A stretch of 18,795 bases of DNA from Pseudomonadota bacterium (GCA_027295475.1 JAPUKV010000209.1:1-18795); one strand, 5' to 3'. Counted from the first letter of the stretch, positions 7,135 to 15,297 are shown. Numbers and translations are program-made. The notes: a model not told the origin generated them from the sequence alone.

Positions 7135-7721
7135 AGCATGCGGACGTGCGCATCCTGCTGATCGATAATTATGACTCGTTCACGTATAACCTGGTGCAGG
7201 GATTTGCAGCGCAGGGAGCAGAGGTCCTCGTCTATCGAAACGACGCGATTGACACCGACGAGGCGCTCGATCTCGAGCCCAGCCACCTTGTAATCTCACC
7301 GGGTCCCGGGCGGCCCGAAGATGCCGGTGTGTCGCTCACGATGATCGGCGTGTTCGCGGAAAAAGTACCGGTGCTCGGCGTCTGTCTCGGGCACCAGTGT
7401 CTCGTCAGTCATTTCGGTGGCGAAATCGTGCGCGCCGAACGCCTGATGCATGGCAAGACATCCATGGTGAAGCATGACAACAAAACCGTATATGCCGGAT
7501 TATCCCAGCCGTTCGAGGCCGGCCGTTATCATTCACTGTGCGCAGACCAGGCATCATTGCCGGATGTTCTTGAGCTGACAGCACAGACGGGAAGGGGAGA
7601 AATCATGGGTGTGCGACACAAGGACCTGCCGCTCGAAGGCGTGCAATTTCATCCTGAGAGCGTGCTGACGCCTGAGGGCGATCGATTGATGGATAGCTTC
7701 ATGCGGATGACAAGTCGATGA
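7131..7721 (+). CDS. trpG: Anthranilate synthase component II (glutamine amidotransferase)
   Basis: A class I glutamine amidotransferase that releases ammonia from glutamine for TrpE. Its 196 residues show the N-terminal LLIDNYDSFTYNL, the oxyanion strand SPGPGRPEDAG (56-66), the nucleophile elbow GVCLGHQ with Cys85, and the His174-Glu176 pair in QFHPES. It is a free-standing protein, not fused to TrpE or TrpD. The start ATG at 7131 overlaps the trpE stop (ATGA), and its own stop overlaps trpD by 4 bp, implying translational coupling. In some bacteria such a TrpG also serves PabB for folate synthesis (PabA role); the trp operon position makes TrpE the main partner here. Confidence 0.97.
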   Translation: MKHADVRILLIDNYDSFTYNLVQGFAAQGAEVLVYRNDAIDTDEALDLEPSHLVISPGPGRPEDAGVSLTMIGVFAEKVPVLGVCLGHQCLVSHFGGEIVRAERLMHGKTSMVKHDNKTVYAGLSQPFEAGRYHSLCADQASLPDVLELTAQTGRGEIMGVRHKDLPLEGVQFHPESVLTPEGDRLMDSFMRMTSR

Positions 7722-8740
7722 GCAATCGTCAATTGCTGGAGCGAATCCTCGACGGCGAATCACTGACGGAGTCGGAGGCCGCCGCGCTCATGCACGACCT
7801 CGCCGCCGGCGAAATGGCGCCGGCTCTCGCGGGCGCATGGCTGGCCGGCTTGAGGGCGAAAGGAGAGACGGCGGACGAGATACGCGGCTTCGCAATCGCC
7901 ATGCGCGAACTCGCACTGCATCCTGCGATACCTGACGGCGCGCCGACCGTAGACACCGCCGGCACCGGAGGTGATGGCTCGGGCAGCCTGAACCTGTCTA
8001 CCGGCACAGGGTTGCTGGCGGCTGCCTGCGGTGCGCGCGTCGTCAAACACGGCAATCGGGCGATCTCCAGCGAATCGGGCAGCGCCGACATGCTGGAGCA
8101 TCTCGGTATGCCACTGCCGCTCGATGAACAGGCAGTCATCGATTGCCTGGCCGCCACCAATTTCACGTTTCTGTTTGCGCCGGCCTTTCATCCGGCAATG
8201 AAAGCGATCATGCCTGTGCGCGGCGCATTGGGTGTTCGCACCGTCTTCAATCTGCTCGGACCACTCGTCAATCCTGCGGCGCCACCGTTTCAATTGATTG
8301 GCGCATTCAGCAAAGACACTGCCAGGCTCATGGCGGACACGCTGGCTGGTATGCCGATCGAGAGGGCGTTTGTCGTGCATGGCGAACCCGGATGGGACGA
8401 AGCGACGCCGGTCGGAGAGTTTGTTCTTTACGATACCCGAAGGGGTTCAGTTGAAGAAACCGTAAGAACACCGGAACAGTATGGCCTCAAACGCTGCAAG
8501 CCCGAGGAACTGGCCGGCGGCGACGCAAAACACAATGCCGGAGAGCTGATTCGCGTATTCGACAACGAAGACAGGGGACCACACCGCGATGCCTTGCTGA
8601 TGGGCACATCGCTCGTGCTGGAAGTGCTCGGCATGGTCGGAGATGCGCAAGAGGGCGTCGACATGGCTGCGGCGGGCATCGACGACGGCGCTGCAAAGAA
8701 ACTGCTCGATGACCTGAAAAGACACTTTGCAGCCGCATGA
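7718..8740 (+). CDS. trpD: Anthranilate phosphoribosyltransferase
   Basis: Transfers the phosphoribosyl group of PRPP to anthranilate, the second pathway step. The 340 residues are the normal family length. The helical N-terminal domain includes LTESEAAALMHDLAAGEM (16-33). The PRPP and pyrophosphate site is seen in DTAGTGGDGSGSLNLSTG (79-96) and KHGNRAISSESGSADMLEHLG (110-130), with ALGVRTVFNLLGPLVNP following. It overlaps trpG upstream and trpC downstream, each by 4 bp. It is separate from TrpG, unlike the TrpGD fusion of enteric bacteria. Confidence 0.97.
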   Translation: MSNRQLLERILDGESLTESEAAALMHDLAAGEMAPALAGAWLAGLRAKGETADEIRGFAIAMRELALHPAIPDGAPTVDTAGTGGDGSGSLNLSTGTGLLAAACGARVVKHGNRAISSESGSADMLEHLGMPLPLDEQAVIDCLAATNFTFLFAPAFHPAMKAIMPVRGALGVRTVFNLLGPLVNPAAPPFQLIGAFSKDTARLMADTLAGMPIERAFVVHGEPGWDEATPVGEFVLYDTRRGSVEETVRTPEQYGLKRCKPEELAGGDAKHNAGELIRVFDNEDRGPHRDALLMGTSLVLEVLGMVGDAQEGVDMAAAGIDDGAAKKLLDDLKRHFAAA

Positions 8741-9555
8741 GCGACTTTCTGAAAACGATGGCCAGAGCAAGCGCTGACAGGGCGTCGGCGGCGCAGGGCT
8801 CGCTGCGATCCGCCGACCTGGACCTGCCGCTGGTCCCGCTGCAACTGGGTGCTTTCGAGGTGATCGCCGAGCTCAAGAACCGCTCACCAGCGGAAGGAGC
8901 GCTCGCCGCCGCGTCTTCGAGCCGCAGCGAGCAGGCGGCTCGATACGTGGAGGGCGGGGCCGCTGCGATATCAGTCCTGACTGAACCGACACAGTTTGCC
9001 GGTGAGCTTGCACATCTGGAGGAGGTCGTCCGCGCTGTCGCGCATGCTTCCGTGCCGGTCATGCGAAAGGACTTTCTTGTCGATCCGATACAGATCCTTG
9101 AGGCAAGGGCCGCCGGCGCAAGCGGCGTTCTGCTCATTGTGACCATGTTGTCGGCAACGCAAATCGAGGACATGCTGAACTGCGCGTACGAACATGCCAT
9201 GTTCGTCCTGCTGGAGTCGTTCGATGCAGAAGATCTGCAGCGCGCGTCGGCATTACTCGATGGGGCCCGGCATCGCGAGCAGGCGGAGCGCGGCAGCTTG
9301 CTCTTCGGCGTTAACACGCGGAACCTCCGTACATTGCATGTCGACCCGGAACGCTTGAAAATGCTCGGGCCGCGTTTGCCGCAAGGTTGTGCGTGTGTTG
9401 CCGAAAGCGGCCTGCATAATGGGCACGATGCGGCCGCGGCGGCAGGTTGGGGATATAGCCTGGCGCTCGTCGGCACAGCACTGATGCGCAGCCCGGATCC
9501 CGGACAACTGATTCGGGAAATGCTCACGGCCGGCCGCGAAAGGAGAACCGCGTGA
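8737..9555 (+). CDS. trpC: Indole-3-glycerol phosphate synthase
   Basis: Closes the indole ring of carboxyphenylaminodeoxyribulose phosphate with loss of CO2 and water. It is a 272-residue TIM barrel. The catalytic set known from the family can be placed: Glu45 and Lys47 in IAELKNRSP, Lys111 in VMRKDFLVDP, Glu160 in VLLES and Asn193 in GVNTRNL, with AESGL (222-226) near the phosphate site. The first 40 residues are shorter and less like the common DILxxIxxxKxxEV start, and the SPS motif reads SPA, so it belongs to a somewhat divergent branch. It is monofunctional, not fused to TrpF. It overlaps trpD by 4 bp; trpF begins 28 bp later. Confidence 0.95.
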   Translation: MSDFLKTMARASADRASAAQGSLRSADLDLPLVPLQLGAFEVIAELKNRSPAEGALAAASSSRSEQAARYVEGGAAAISVLTEPTQFAGELAHLEEVVRAVAHASVPVMRKDFLVDPIQILEARAAGASGVLLIVTMLSATQIEDMLNCAYEHAMFVLLESFDAEDLQRASALLDGARHREQAERGSLLFGVNTRNLRTLHVDPERLKMLGPRLPQGCACVAESGLHNGHDAAAAAGWGYSLALVGTALMRSPDPGQLIREMLTAGRERRTA

Positions 9556-9583
9556 AGCCACGCGCTGAGTTTTTAGGAACGCC

Positions 9584-10210
9584 GTGTCCTGCCTGATAAA
9601 AATCTGTGGATTGAAGTACGCAGCATCCGTGGATGCTGCGGTAGAAGCGGGTGCCGATGCTGTCGGTTTCGTGTTCGCGAAATCGGTACGGCAGGTGACG
9701 GTACGGCACGCGACATTCATAGCCGCAAACGTGCCGGAGCACATACTGCGTGTTGCCGTCATGAAGCACCCGAGTGTCGAAGAATGGGAGGAGGTGCAAA
9801 CGATTTTCTGCCCGGACATCCTGCAGACGGACGCAGAAGACTTTCGATACCTGGAGGTGCGGGACGACATTACGAAATGGCCGGTCATTCGGGAAGGCAA
9901 GGTTCCCGGGAACGGAGACCTGCCGGGCACGTTTGTTTATGAAGGCGTGGCAAGCGGCCAGGGTGCGACTGTTGACTGGAGCATCGCTGGCAAACTCGCA
10001 GACCGCGCCAGGCTGATACTGGCCGGCGGACTCGGCCCCGAGAATGTTGCTGATGCGATTCGGCAGGTCGGGCCATTCGGCGTCGACGTGTCGAGCGCTG
10101 TTGAATCGGCGCCGGGAGCTAAAGACCCGGACCTCATACGAGCGTTTATCGAGGCGGTAAGAGCTACGCCGAATCCAGGCAGCAATCAATCTCAGGGGCA
10201 CTGCGAATGA
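9584..10210 (+). CDS. trpF: Phosphoribosylanthranilate isomerase
   Basis: Catalyses the Amadori rearrangement of phosphoribosylanthranilate. A 208-residue TIM barrel with catalytic Cys8 in IKICGL, Arg36 in the place of the SPRxV phosphate-site motif (here KSVRQV), general acid Asp131 in TVDWS, and the diagnostic end LAGGLGPENV (146-155) and GVDVSSAVESAPGAKD (166-181). The usual VQLHG strand is replaced by ILQTDAED (79-86), a noticeable deviation. The start is GTG at 9584 with AGGA about 5 bases upstream. This is the only gene in the operon with its own spacer (28 bp) and clear Shine-Dalgarno rather than an overlap. Its stop overlaps trpB by 4 bp. Confidence 0.95.
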   Translation: MSCLIKICGLKYAASVDAAVEAGADAVGFVFAKSVRQVTVRHATFIAANVPEHILRVAVMKHPSVEEWEEVQTIFCPDILQTDAEDFRYLEVRDDITKWPVIREGKVPGNGDLPGTFVYEGVASGQGATVDWSIAGKLADRARLILAGGLGPENVADAIRQVGPFGVDVSSAVESAPGAKDPDLIRAFIEAVRATPNPGSNQSQGHCE

Positions 10211-11460
10211 AGTCGATACTGGGGCCCAACGAAGCTGCAGCGCTGCGGAAAGCCTTGATAGAGGGCGAGCTGCCGGATGAGCGTGGCCGGTTCGGGCCCT
10301 TTGGCGGGCGCTATGTGCCGGAAACACTCGTACCGGCGTTTGAGCGCCTGGAAGAAGGCGTAAAGAAGCACCTGCATAGCCCGGAATTTCAGGCCGAGTT
10401 TCAGAAAGAGTTGCGTGAATGGGTGGGACGCCCGACCGCATTGAGTCCGGCGCCGCGGCTTGGCGAACGCTGGGGTACGGAGGTATGGCTCAAGCGTGAA
10501 GACCTCGCACATACCGGCGCGCACAAAATAAATAATGCCATCGGCCAGGCGCTGCTGGCCAAACGCCTTGGTGCAGAGCGCGTCATAGCGGAGACTGGCG
10601 CCGGTCAGCATGGCGTCGCGTCCGCCGCCGCCTGTGCGAGGGTTGGCCTGCCTTGCAGTGTCTATATGGGAGCGGTCGACATCGAACGGCAGGCGCCGAA
10701 TGTTGATCGAATGCATCGCCTGGGCGCCGAAGTGTTGCCGGTCGAAACGGGCGACAAGACTTTGCGGGCGGCTATTGACGAAGCCATGCGCGCATGGGTT
10801 TCGGATCCTGCCGGCATCTACTATCTCCTGGGCTCTGCGGTCGGCGCGCACCCCTATCCCTACCTCGTGCGCGAATTGCAATCGGTGATCGGTACCGAGG
10901 CCCGGCAACAGATGCTGGACCTGGCCGGCAGTTTGCCCGATGTGGCGTTTGCCTGTGTTGGCGGTGGCTCTAATGCGATCGGTCTTTTTTACCCATTGCT
11001 TGCAGACGATATCGAGTTGATCGGCGTTGAGGCCGGCGGCACCGGAGACGGGCTGGGGCAAAATGCGGCAACGCTTGCAACCGGGACGGCCGGTGTATTG
11101 CAGGGTTGTTACTCGCTGATCCTGCAGAACGATGACGGGCAGGTGCAGGAGACGCATTCGATTTCCGCCGGACTGGACTACTCCGGCGTCGGGCCGGAGC
11201 ATGCTTTGCTGCAGGCGGTAGACAGGGTGACGTATGTGACGGCGAGTGACGATGAAGCGCTCGAGGCTCTCGAGGAACTCTGTGAGACGGAGGGCATACT
11301 GACCGCGCTCGAAACGGCGCATGCTTATGCCGCGGCGAAACGCTGGTCGCAGGAGCACCCCGGCAAACGGATACTGATCGGCAACTCGGGAAGGGGTGAC
11401 AAAGACTTGCCGACATTGACGAAATACGCGACGAGAGCACGAACTCATGCAGCCGCATGA
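10207..11460 (+). CDS. trpB: Tryptophan synthase beta chain
   Basis: Condenses indole with serine using pyridoxal phosphate; the last pathway step. The 417 residues show FGPFGGRYVPETL (29-41), the PLP lysine Lys107 in HTGAHKINNA, catalytic Glu129 in AETGAGQHG, the phosphate-binding GGGSNAIG (252-259) and the C-terminal ILIGNSGRGDKD. This is the standard TrpB1 type that pairs with TrpA. It overlaps trpF by 4 bp and trpA by 14 bp, consistent with coupled, equimolar production of the alpha and beta chains. Confidence 0.98.
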   Translation: MKSILGPNEAAALRKALIEGELPDERGRFGPFGGRYVPETLVPAFERLEEGVKKHLHSPEFQAEFQKELREWVGRPTALSPAPRLGERWGTEVWLKREDLAHTGAHKINNAIGQALLAKRLGAERVIAETGAGQHGVASAAACARVGLPCSVYMGAVDIERQAPNVDRMHRLGAEVLPVETGDKTLRAAIDEAMRAWVSDPAGIYYLLGSAVGAHPYPYLVRELQSVIGTEARQQMLDLAGSLPDVAFACVGGGSNAIGLFYPLLADDIELIGVEAGGTGDGLGQNAATLATGTAGVLQGCYSLILQNDDGQVQETHSISAGLDYSGVGPEHALLQAVDRVTYVTASDDEALEALEELCETEGILTALETAHAYAAAKRWSQEHPGKRILIGNSGRGDKDLPTLTKYATRARTHAAA

Positions 11461-12214
11461 GTCGATAAGCGCAGCCATCGAAGCGGCCAACGCCGATGGC
11501 CGAACCGGCCTCGTGCCGTTCTTTACTGCCGGATATCCGGAACCTGCAGAGTTTCTGAATACGCTACGTGCAATTGCTGAAGTTGGAGACGTAGTTGAAA
11601 TCGGCGTTCCATTTTCCGACCCGATGGCAGACGGCATGACGATTCAGAGGTCCAGTTTTGTTGCGATCCAGAAAGGTGTCACGCTGAAATGGATTTTCGA
11701 TCAGCTCGAATCGATCCGGGGCGAAATCAAAACACCGATCGTTTTCATGTCCTACCTCAATCCACTGCTCGCTTTCGGTTTTGAGGCCCTCGCACAACGC
11801 GCCCTCGACACCGGCGTATGCGGTTTCATCGTACCGGACCTGCCGTTTGAAGAAAGCAGCGAAATTCGGGACGCACTCGAACAAAAAGGCGTCGGTCTTA
11901 TCCAACTGGTTACGCCCGCAACCCCTCCCGAAAGACTCAGGTTGCTGGCCAGGGAATCGCGTGGATTCCTTTATGCGGTAACGATTACCGGCACCACGGG
12001 AGGAGACAGTGGGCTACCCGCGGACCTGGCCGGCTACCTCGATACAGTGGCGGAAGCATCGACGCTGCCGGTTTGTGCAGGCTTCGGCATACGTTCGGCT
12101 GAAGACGTCGTCAACGTCGGCCAACACGCCGCCGGCGCCATCGTAGGTTCCGCGCTCGTCGAAGTGTTGGAAAAAGGCGAAGACCCGGCCATTTTCCTCA
12201 GACAGCTCTGCTAG
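11447..12214 (+). CDS. trpA: Tryptophan synthase alpha chain
   Basis: Cleaves indole-3-glycerol phosphate to indole and glyceraldehyde phosphate; indole is channelled to TrpB. At 255 residues it is slightly short of the usual 265-270. The catalytic pair Glu51 and Asp62 sits in VEIGVPFSDPMADGMTIQ (50-67), where Met replaces the usual Pro after DG. FIVPDLPFEES and the ITGTTGG loop follow, the latter differing from the common SRxGVTG. The phosphate-site end CAGFGIRSAEDV is intact. The start lies 14 bp inside trpB. It is the last operon gene and is followed two bases later by a large inverted repeat. Confidence 0.97.
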   Translation: MQPHESISAAIEAANADGRTGLVPFFTAGYPEPAEFLNTLRAIAEVGDVVEIGVPFSDPMADGMTIQRSSFVAIQKGVTLKWIFDQLESIRGEIKTPIVFMSYLNPLLAFGFEALAQRALDTGVCGFIVPDLPFEESSEIRDALEQKGVGLIQLVTPATPPERLRLLARESRGFLYAVTITGTTGGDSGLPADLAGYLDTVAEASTLPVCAGFGIRSAEDVVNVGQHAAGAIVGSALVEVLEKGEDPAIFLRQLC

Positions 12215-12215
12215 A

Positions 12216-12277
12216 AACCAGGGCGGGGCCCTGCAGAATCTGTGGCACCCCAGATTCTGAAGGGCCCCGCCCTGGTT
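12216..12277 (+). terminator. Long inverted repeat after trpA, probable transcript 3' end
   Basis: AACCAGGGCGGGGCCCT (12216-12232) pairs perfectly with 12261-12277. After one mismatch (G12233/A12260) CAGAATCTG (12234-12242) pairs with CAGATTCTG (12251-12259), around an eight-base loop. That is 26 pairs in all. No T-run follows, so it may be a 3' end stabiliser, a Rho-assisted stop or a palindromic repeat rather than a standard intrinsic terminator. Confidence 0.6.
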
Positions 12278-12280
12278 CAG

Positions 12281-12371
12281 TTTGACCCCTCATTTCAGCC
12301 TGTCTGCGTTTCGTGACTCCGGTCACAGACCTCAGCCACCGGACGCGTAAAAAGGGTCAGAAGCCTTTTTT
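12281..12371. repeat. Palindromic intergenic repeat with GGGTCA modules
   Basis: TTTGACCCC (12281-12289) at one end and AAAAAGGGTCAGAA (12349-12362) at the other are inverted copies of a GGGTCA-centred module. The interior holds a perfect GTGAC/GTCAC hairpin around 12314-12327. The right module is itself a hairpin, AAAAAGG (12349-12355) with CCTTTTT (12364-12370), ending in six T and therefore terminator-like. It abuts the pilin gene start. It resembles REP-type palindromes; that identity is inference. Confidence 0.45.
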
Positions 12372-12373
12372 CG

Positions 12374-12802
12374 GTGGCCCCGGTGAGTTTACAAAGAGCC
12401 TTTACATTCACGGAATTGTTGATAGTCGTAGCCGTGCTGGCGATGCTCGCCGCCGCCGCCATGCCGCGTTTCGTGGCCATCAACAAGGAGGTCCGGGCCG
12501 GCGCTGTAGAAGCTCTTGCCACCAACGTCCGGAGTTCGGCTCATTTGACCAACCGCATCTGGCTATCGAACGGCCGGCCGGCCAGACTCACCGTGGATGG
12601 GCAGATGCTCGAGATGCGCTTTGGTTATCCGACCGAGAATTCGATCAGTGAGGTCGTGGTTAACAGCGGCGATTTCCTGTTCAAGGTCGGGTACTGGCAG
12701 CATAAGGAGTTGATGTCGACACCGGGCTGCGCCGTTTTGTACATTCCCCCGCCGAACCCGGAGTCCGAGCCAGTCGTTATCAGTTATACCGACGGTTGCT
12801 AA
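12374..12802 (+). CDS. Type IV pilin-like protein, MshB-like
   Basis: A 142-residue prepilin-type protein. The class III signal is clear: a short leader, then AFTFTELLIVVAVLAMLAAAAMPRF, where prepilin peptidase would cut after Ala and the mature chain starts with Phe carrying Glu at +5. The region PRFVAINKEVRAGAVEALATN resembles the MSHA pilin helix, and the later FGYPTENSI parallels the YGYP segment of MshB-like pilins. Cys residues near the end (PGCAV and the final GC) could form the usual pilin disulfide. The start is GTG at 12374; GTG at 12383 would give a six-residue leader typical of type IV pilins. No assembly ATPase, secretin, platform protein or prepilin peptidase lies in the window, so it must rely on machinery elsewhere. 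It is bracketed by palindromic repeats. Confidence 0.85.
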   Translation: MAPVSLQRAFTFTELLIVVAVLAMLAAAAMPRFVAINKEVRAGAVEALATNVRSSAHLTNRIWLSNGRPARLTVDGQMLEMRFGYPTENSISEVVVNSGDFLFKVGYWQHKELMSTPGCAVLYIPPPNPESEPVVISYTDGC

Positions 12803-12957
12803 TAAAATCGGGGACGGATCCCGATTCTTGCTGATTTTGCGAGCGGCTTGCGTCGGGTGTGTTCCACGAGCGAGTTTAAGGCCCGAGCGAGGGGGATATA
12901 CCCGACGCAAGCCGTGAGCGGACCCGATGACAAAAACGGGTTCCGCCCCTTATTTTT
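12803..12957. repeat. Palindromic intergenic element with GGGGACGGATCCCG-type ends
   Basis: A 155-bp element between the convergent pilin and GGDEF-EAL genes. The outer ends are inverted, imperfect copies: ATCGGGGACGGATCCCGATT on the left (12807-12826) and AACGGGTTCCGCCCCTTATT on the right (12936-12955). Inside lies a perfect 15-bp inverted repeat, CGGCTTGCGTCGGGT (12844-12858) with 12900-12914. Its spacer carries two CGAGCGAG direct copies. The end modules recur at 17646-17730. It may also work as a bidirectional terminator. Confidence 0.65.
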
Positions 12958-12969
12958 CAAACATTCGGG

Positions 12970-15222
12970 CTAGGGCATGCCGCGACTGAGCAATCGCGTG
13001 CCGGCAATCTCACTTCTCAAAAGTGACGATACTTTCTCGGCCCGCATGGGTTTGCTGATCAGATAACCCTGCGCGAGATCGCATTGACAACTTCTTAGAA
13101 ACTCGAGTTGCGTGATCGTTTCGACGCCTTCCGCTGCCACTTCGATATCGAGTCCCCGCGCCATCGCGATGGCGGCGCGAACGATGCGCTGATGGCTGCC
13201 GTTGATTTCGACATCCTGGATCAGCGACGGGTCAAGCACAAAACTGTCGATCACCCCCGTGTCGAGCGAACTGAATGAAAGGTCACCGGTTCCGAAGTGA
13301 TCCAGCGACAGTCTCACCCCGAGATTCCGAAGATCATGCAGTGTTTCAAGCTCTGAAGACCGTCTCTTGACGATGTCGCCGTCACCAATTTCAAATTCGA
13401 TACAACCCGGATCGAGTGCAGTATTTTCGAGCGACTTGGACACTGCTTCGACGAGCCTGCCGTGCGTCAATTGTGGCCGCGAGAGATTAATAGCCATCGC
13501 GAGATCCGGCAGCTCGAACTGGTGTTGCCAGGCTGCCAATTGGCGGCAAGCAGTATCGATAACCCACTCGCCCGCGGAGTGAATGAGACCGCTACTTTCG
13601 AGGATGGTCAAGAACCGCGCCGGAGGCAGTAAACCAAAGCGCGGGTGTTGCCAGCGAAGCAAAGCCTCAAGACCAATCAGACGTCCCGAGTCAACATCGA
13701 TTCGCGGCTGGTAGTGCAGGAGGAACTCATCGCGGACCAGGGCATGCCGCAGGCCAAGTTCCAGTTCGTCGCGCTGCTCGAGTTTGGTGTTCAGTGCACT
13801 CGAGTAAAACTGGAAGCGACCGCCACCGCGCTGCTTTGCCTGGTACATCGCGAGATCTGCCGCCTTGATCAAACGCTTGGCCTCCGTGCCTGAGTCCGGA
13901 TAATTGGCGATACCGATGCTCGGTGTAGCATAAACTTCGCTGCCGCCTACGAGATATTTTTCCGACAGGACCAACACGAGTTTTTGTGCCGCTGCCGCCA
14001 CGTTTCTTGACTCTCCAAAGTCTTCGAGCATGACGACGAACTCGTCGCCGCCCCAACGGCCTGAAAAATCGCCAATACGCAGATTTTTTGTCAGTCGGTC
14101 GGCAACCTGCCGCAGCACTTCGTCGCCAACGTCGTGACCGAGCGTATCGTTCACCGACTTGAATTTGTCGAGATCGATGAAAAGCACAGCCAGCGCTCTT
14201 GACGCTCGTTGACTGCGGCCGATTGCTTTTTCCAGTTGGCGAATAAAGAGACGGCGGTTCGGCATCAGCGTCAGTTCGTCGTACTGGGCACGCTTCTCGA
14301 GCTCGACCGTCCTCTTCATCGTGTTAGTAATATCGCGAAAAGTTATGACACCGCCGAGCAGTGACTGGTTGCCGTCGAACAGACCCTGTCCGTTGATGCT
14401 GAGAATCGTGTCCTGCTGCTCGGGAACGCGATAGACGGCGATCTGGTTACTGAATTTCTGACCTCTGCGTGCCTTGACCAGCGGCATATCTTTGGCGTTG
14501 AGAAGCGTCTGACCGTCCGGCGCGATATTGCAGAAATTGTCGGCCCACTTGTCAGCCGGGCGCTGTCTGGGCGTGAGACTGAGTATCGAACGGGCGGCCG
14601 GATTGATATCCAGCACATTTCCGTGGCGGTCAACGACGATGACACCGTCGTTTATGCTCTTGAGAATGCCCAGTACGGTACCGTCGGTGTCGGACAGACG
14701 CGTCAGAAGTCGGAATCTCTGTATTGCATGGTCAAAGACGGCCTCCTGCTCTGCTTCGGAAATATCGTCCACACAGACAAAACTCTGCGCCCCCAGGCGA
14801 ACAGCAGCAATGCCACGATGTTCTTGCTGCCGTGTGGTAGCCGCGACAACCGGATAGTCGCCCAACGCGTGGATGAGTTCGTGCAGCGTTTGGCCAGACT
14901 GCGCAATAGCCGGTCCTGCTTCGAACAAAACCAGATCGATCATTGCCGGCGCGTCGTCGGGGATTGCCAGCGTCTCAGACCGGCTCAGCCGGCTGCAGTA
15001 ACGTGAAGCCTTCAGCTTTTTGAGAAAATTGGCTGAAAAATCACCGCGGCCCAGATATAGAATCGAATGCCCCGCCATCAGTTCTGAGTTGTCTCCGTAG
15101 GTAACTTGCCGGTGGTTTTGCGCATGCGCCCGGAAACCGGACATGTCGTCATAATTCTCATCGTTCTTATTGTTCGGCTTGCCGCCGCCGCAACGGGCGA
15201 AATACTCGGCCAGCAGCGTCAA
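12970..15222 (-). CDS. Degenerate receiver-PAS-GGDEF-EAL cyclic-di-GMP protein
   Basis: A 750-residue cytosolic protein. In order: a receiver-like domain (about 50-175) in which the phosphorylatable Asp is replaced by Glu101 (DLVLFEAG) and the conserved Lys is missing; a PAS domain (about 181-300, SINDGVIVVDRHGNVLDINPA); a GGDEF domain with intact GGDEF (391-395) and I-site RxxD (Arg382-Asp385); and an EAL domain (about 485-740) with EAL at 519-521. The GGDEF half should make cyclic-di-GMP. The EAL half keeps Glu519, Asn579, Glu611, Glu698 and Gln718. However, DDFGTG reads DHFGTG (His642) and the catalytic Lys of LKID is Val662, so hydrolysis is doubtful. The first codon given is a weak TTG; ATG at 15144 or 15078 is as likely, the latter starting right at the receiver domain. 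Confidence 0.92.
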   Translation of the reverse strand: MTLLAEYFARCGGGKPNNKNDENYDDMSGFRAHAQNHRQVTYGDNSELMAGHSILYLGRGDFSANFLKKLKASRYCSRLSRSETLAIPDDAPAMIDLVLFEAGPAIAQSGQTLHELIHALGDYPVVAATTRQQEHRGIAAVRLGAQSFVCVDDISEAEQEAVFDHAIQRFRLLTRLSDTDGTVLGILKSINDGVIVVDRHGNVLDINPAARSILSLTPRQRPADKWADNFCNIAPDGQTLLNAKDMPLVKARRGQKFSNQIAVYRVPEQQDTILSINGQGLFDGNQSLLGGVITFRDITNTMKRTVELEKRAQYDELTLMPNRRLFIRQLEKAIGRSQRASRALAVLFIDLDKFKSVNDTLGHDVGDEVLRQVADRLTKNLRIGDFSGRWGGDEFVVMLEDFGESRNVAAAAQKLVLVLSEKYLVGGSEVYATPSIGIANYPDSGTEAKRLIKAADLAMYQAKQRGGGRFQFYSSALNTKLEQRDELELGLRHALVRDEFLLHYQPRIDVDSGRLIGLEALLRWQHPRFGLLPPARFLTILESSGLIHSAGEWVIDTACRQLAAWQHQFELPDLAMAINLSRPQLTHGRLVEAVSKSLENTALDPGCIEFEIGDGDIVKRRSSELETLHDLRNLGVRLSLDHFGTGDLSFSSLDTGVIDSFVLDPSLIQDVEINGSHQRIVRAAIAMARGLDIEVAAEGVETITQLEFLRSCQCDLAQGYLISKPMRAEKVSSLLRSEIAGTRLLSRGMP

Positions 15223-15297
15223 GAGAGGGCCTGACGCATGATACCAGAATCACCGTAAATCTCAGTCTCACAAGGGAAATTTGACCGTAGCGGGCAA

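Noticed and set aside
8487..9527. Long minus-strand frame opposite trpC
   Set aside because: It is Ser-, Arg- and Cys-rich and antisense to trpC, whose catalytic residues are all identifiable.
10192..11637. Long open frame on the minus strand opposite trpB
   Set aside because: It lies antisense to a clear trpB/trpA coding region with matching catalytic motifs. It shows no family motifs and is a by-product of codon bias.
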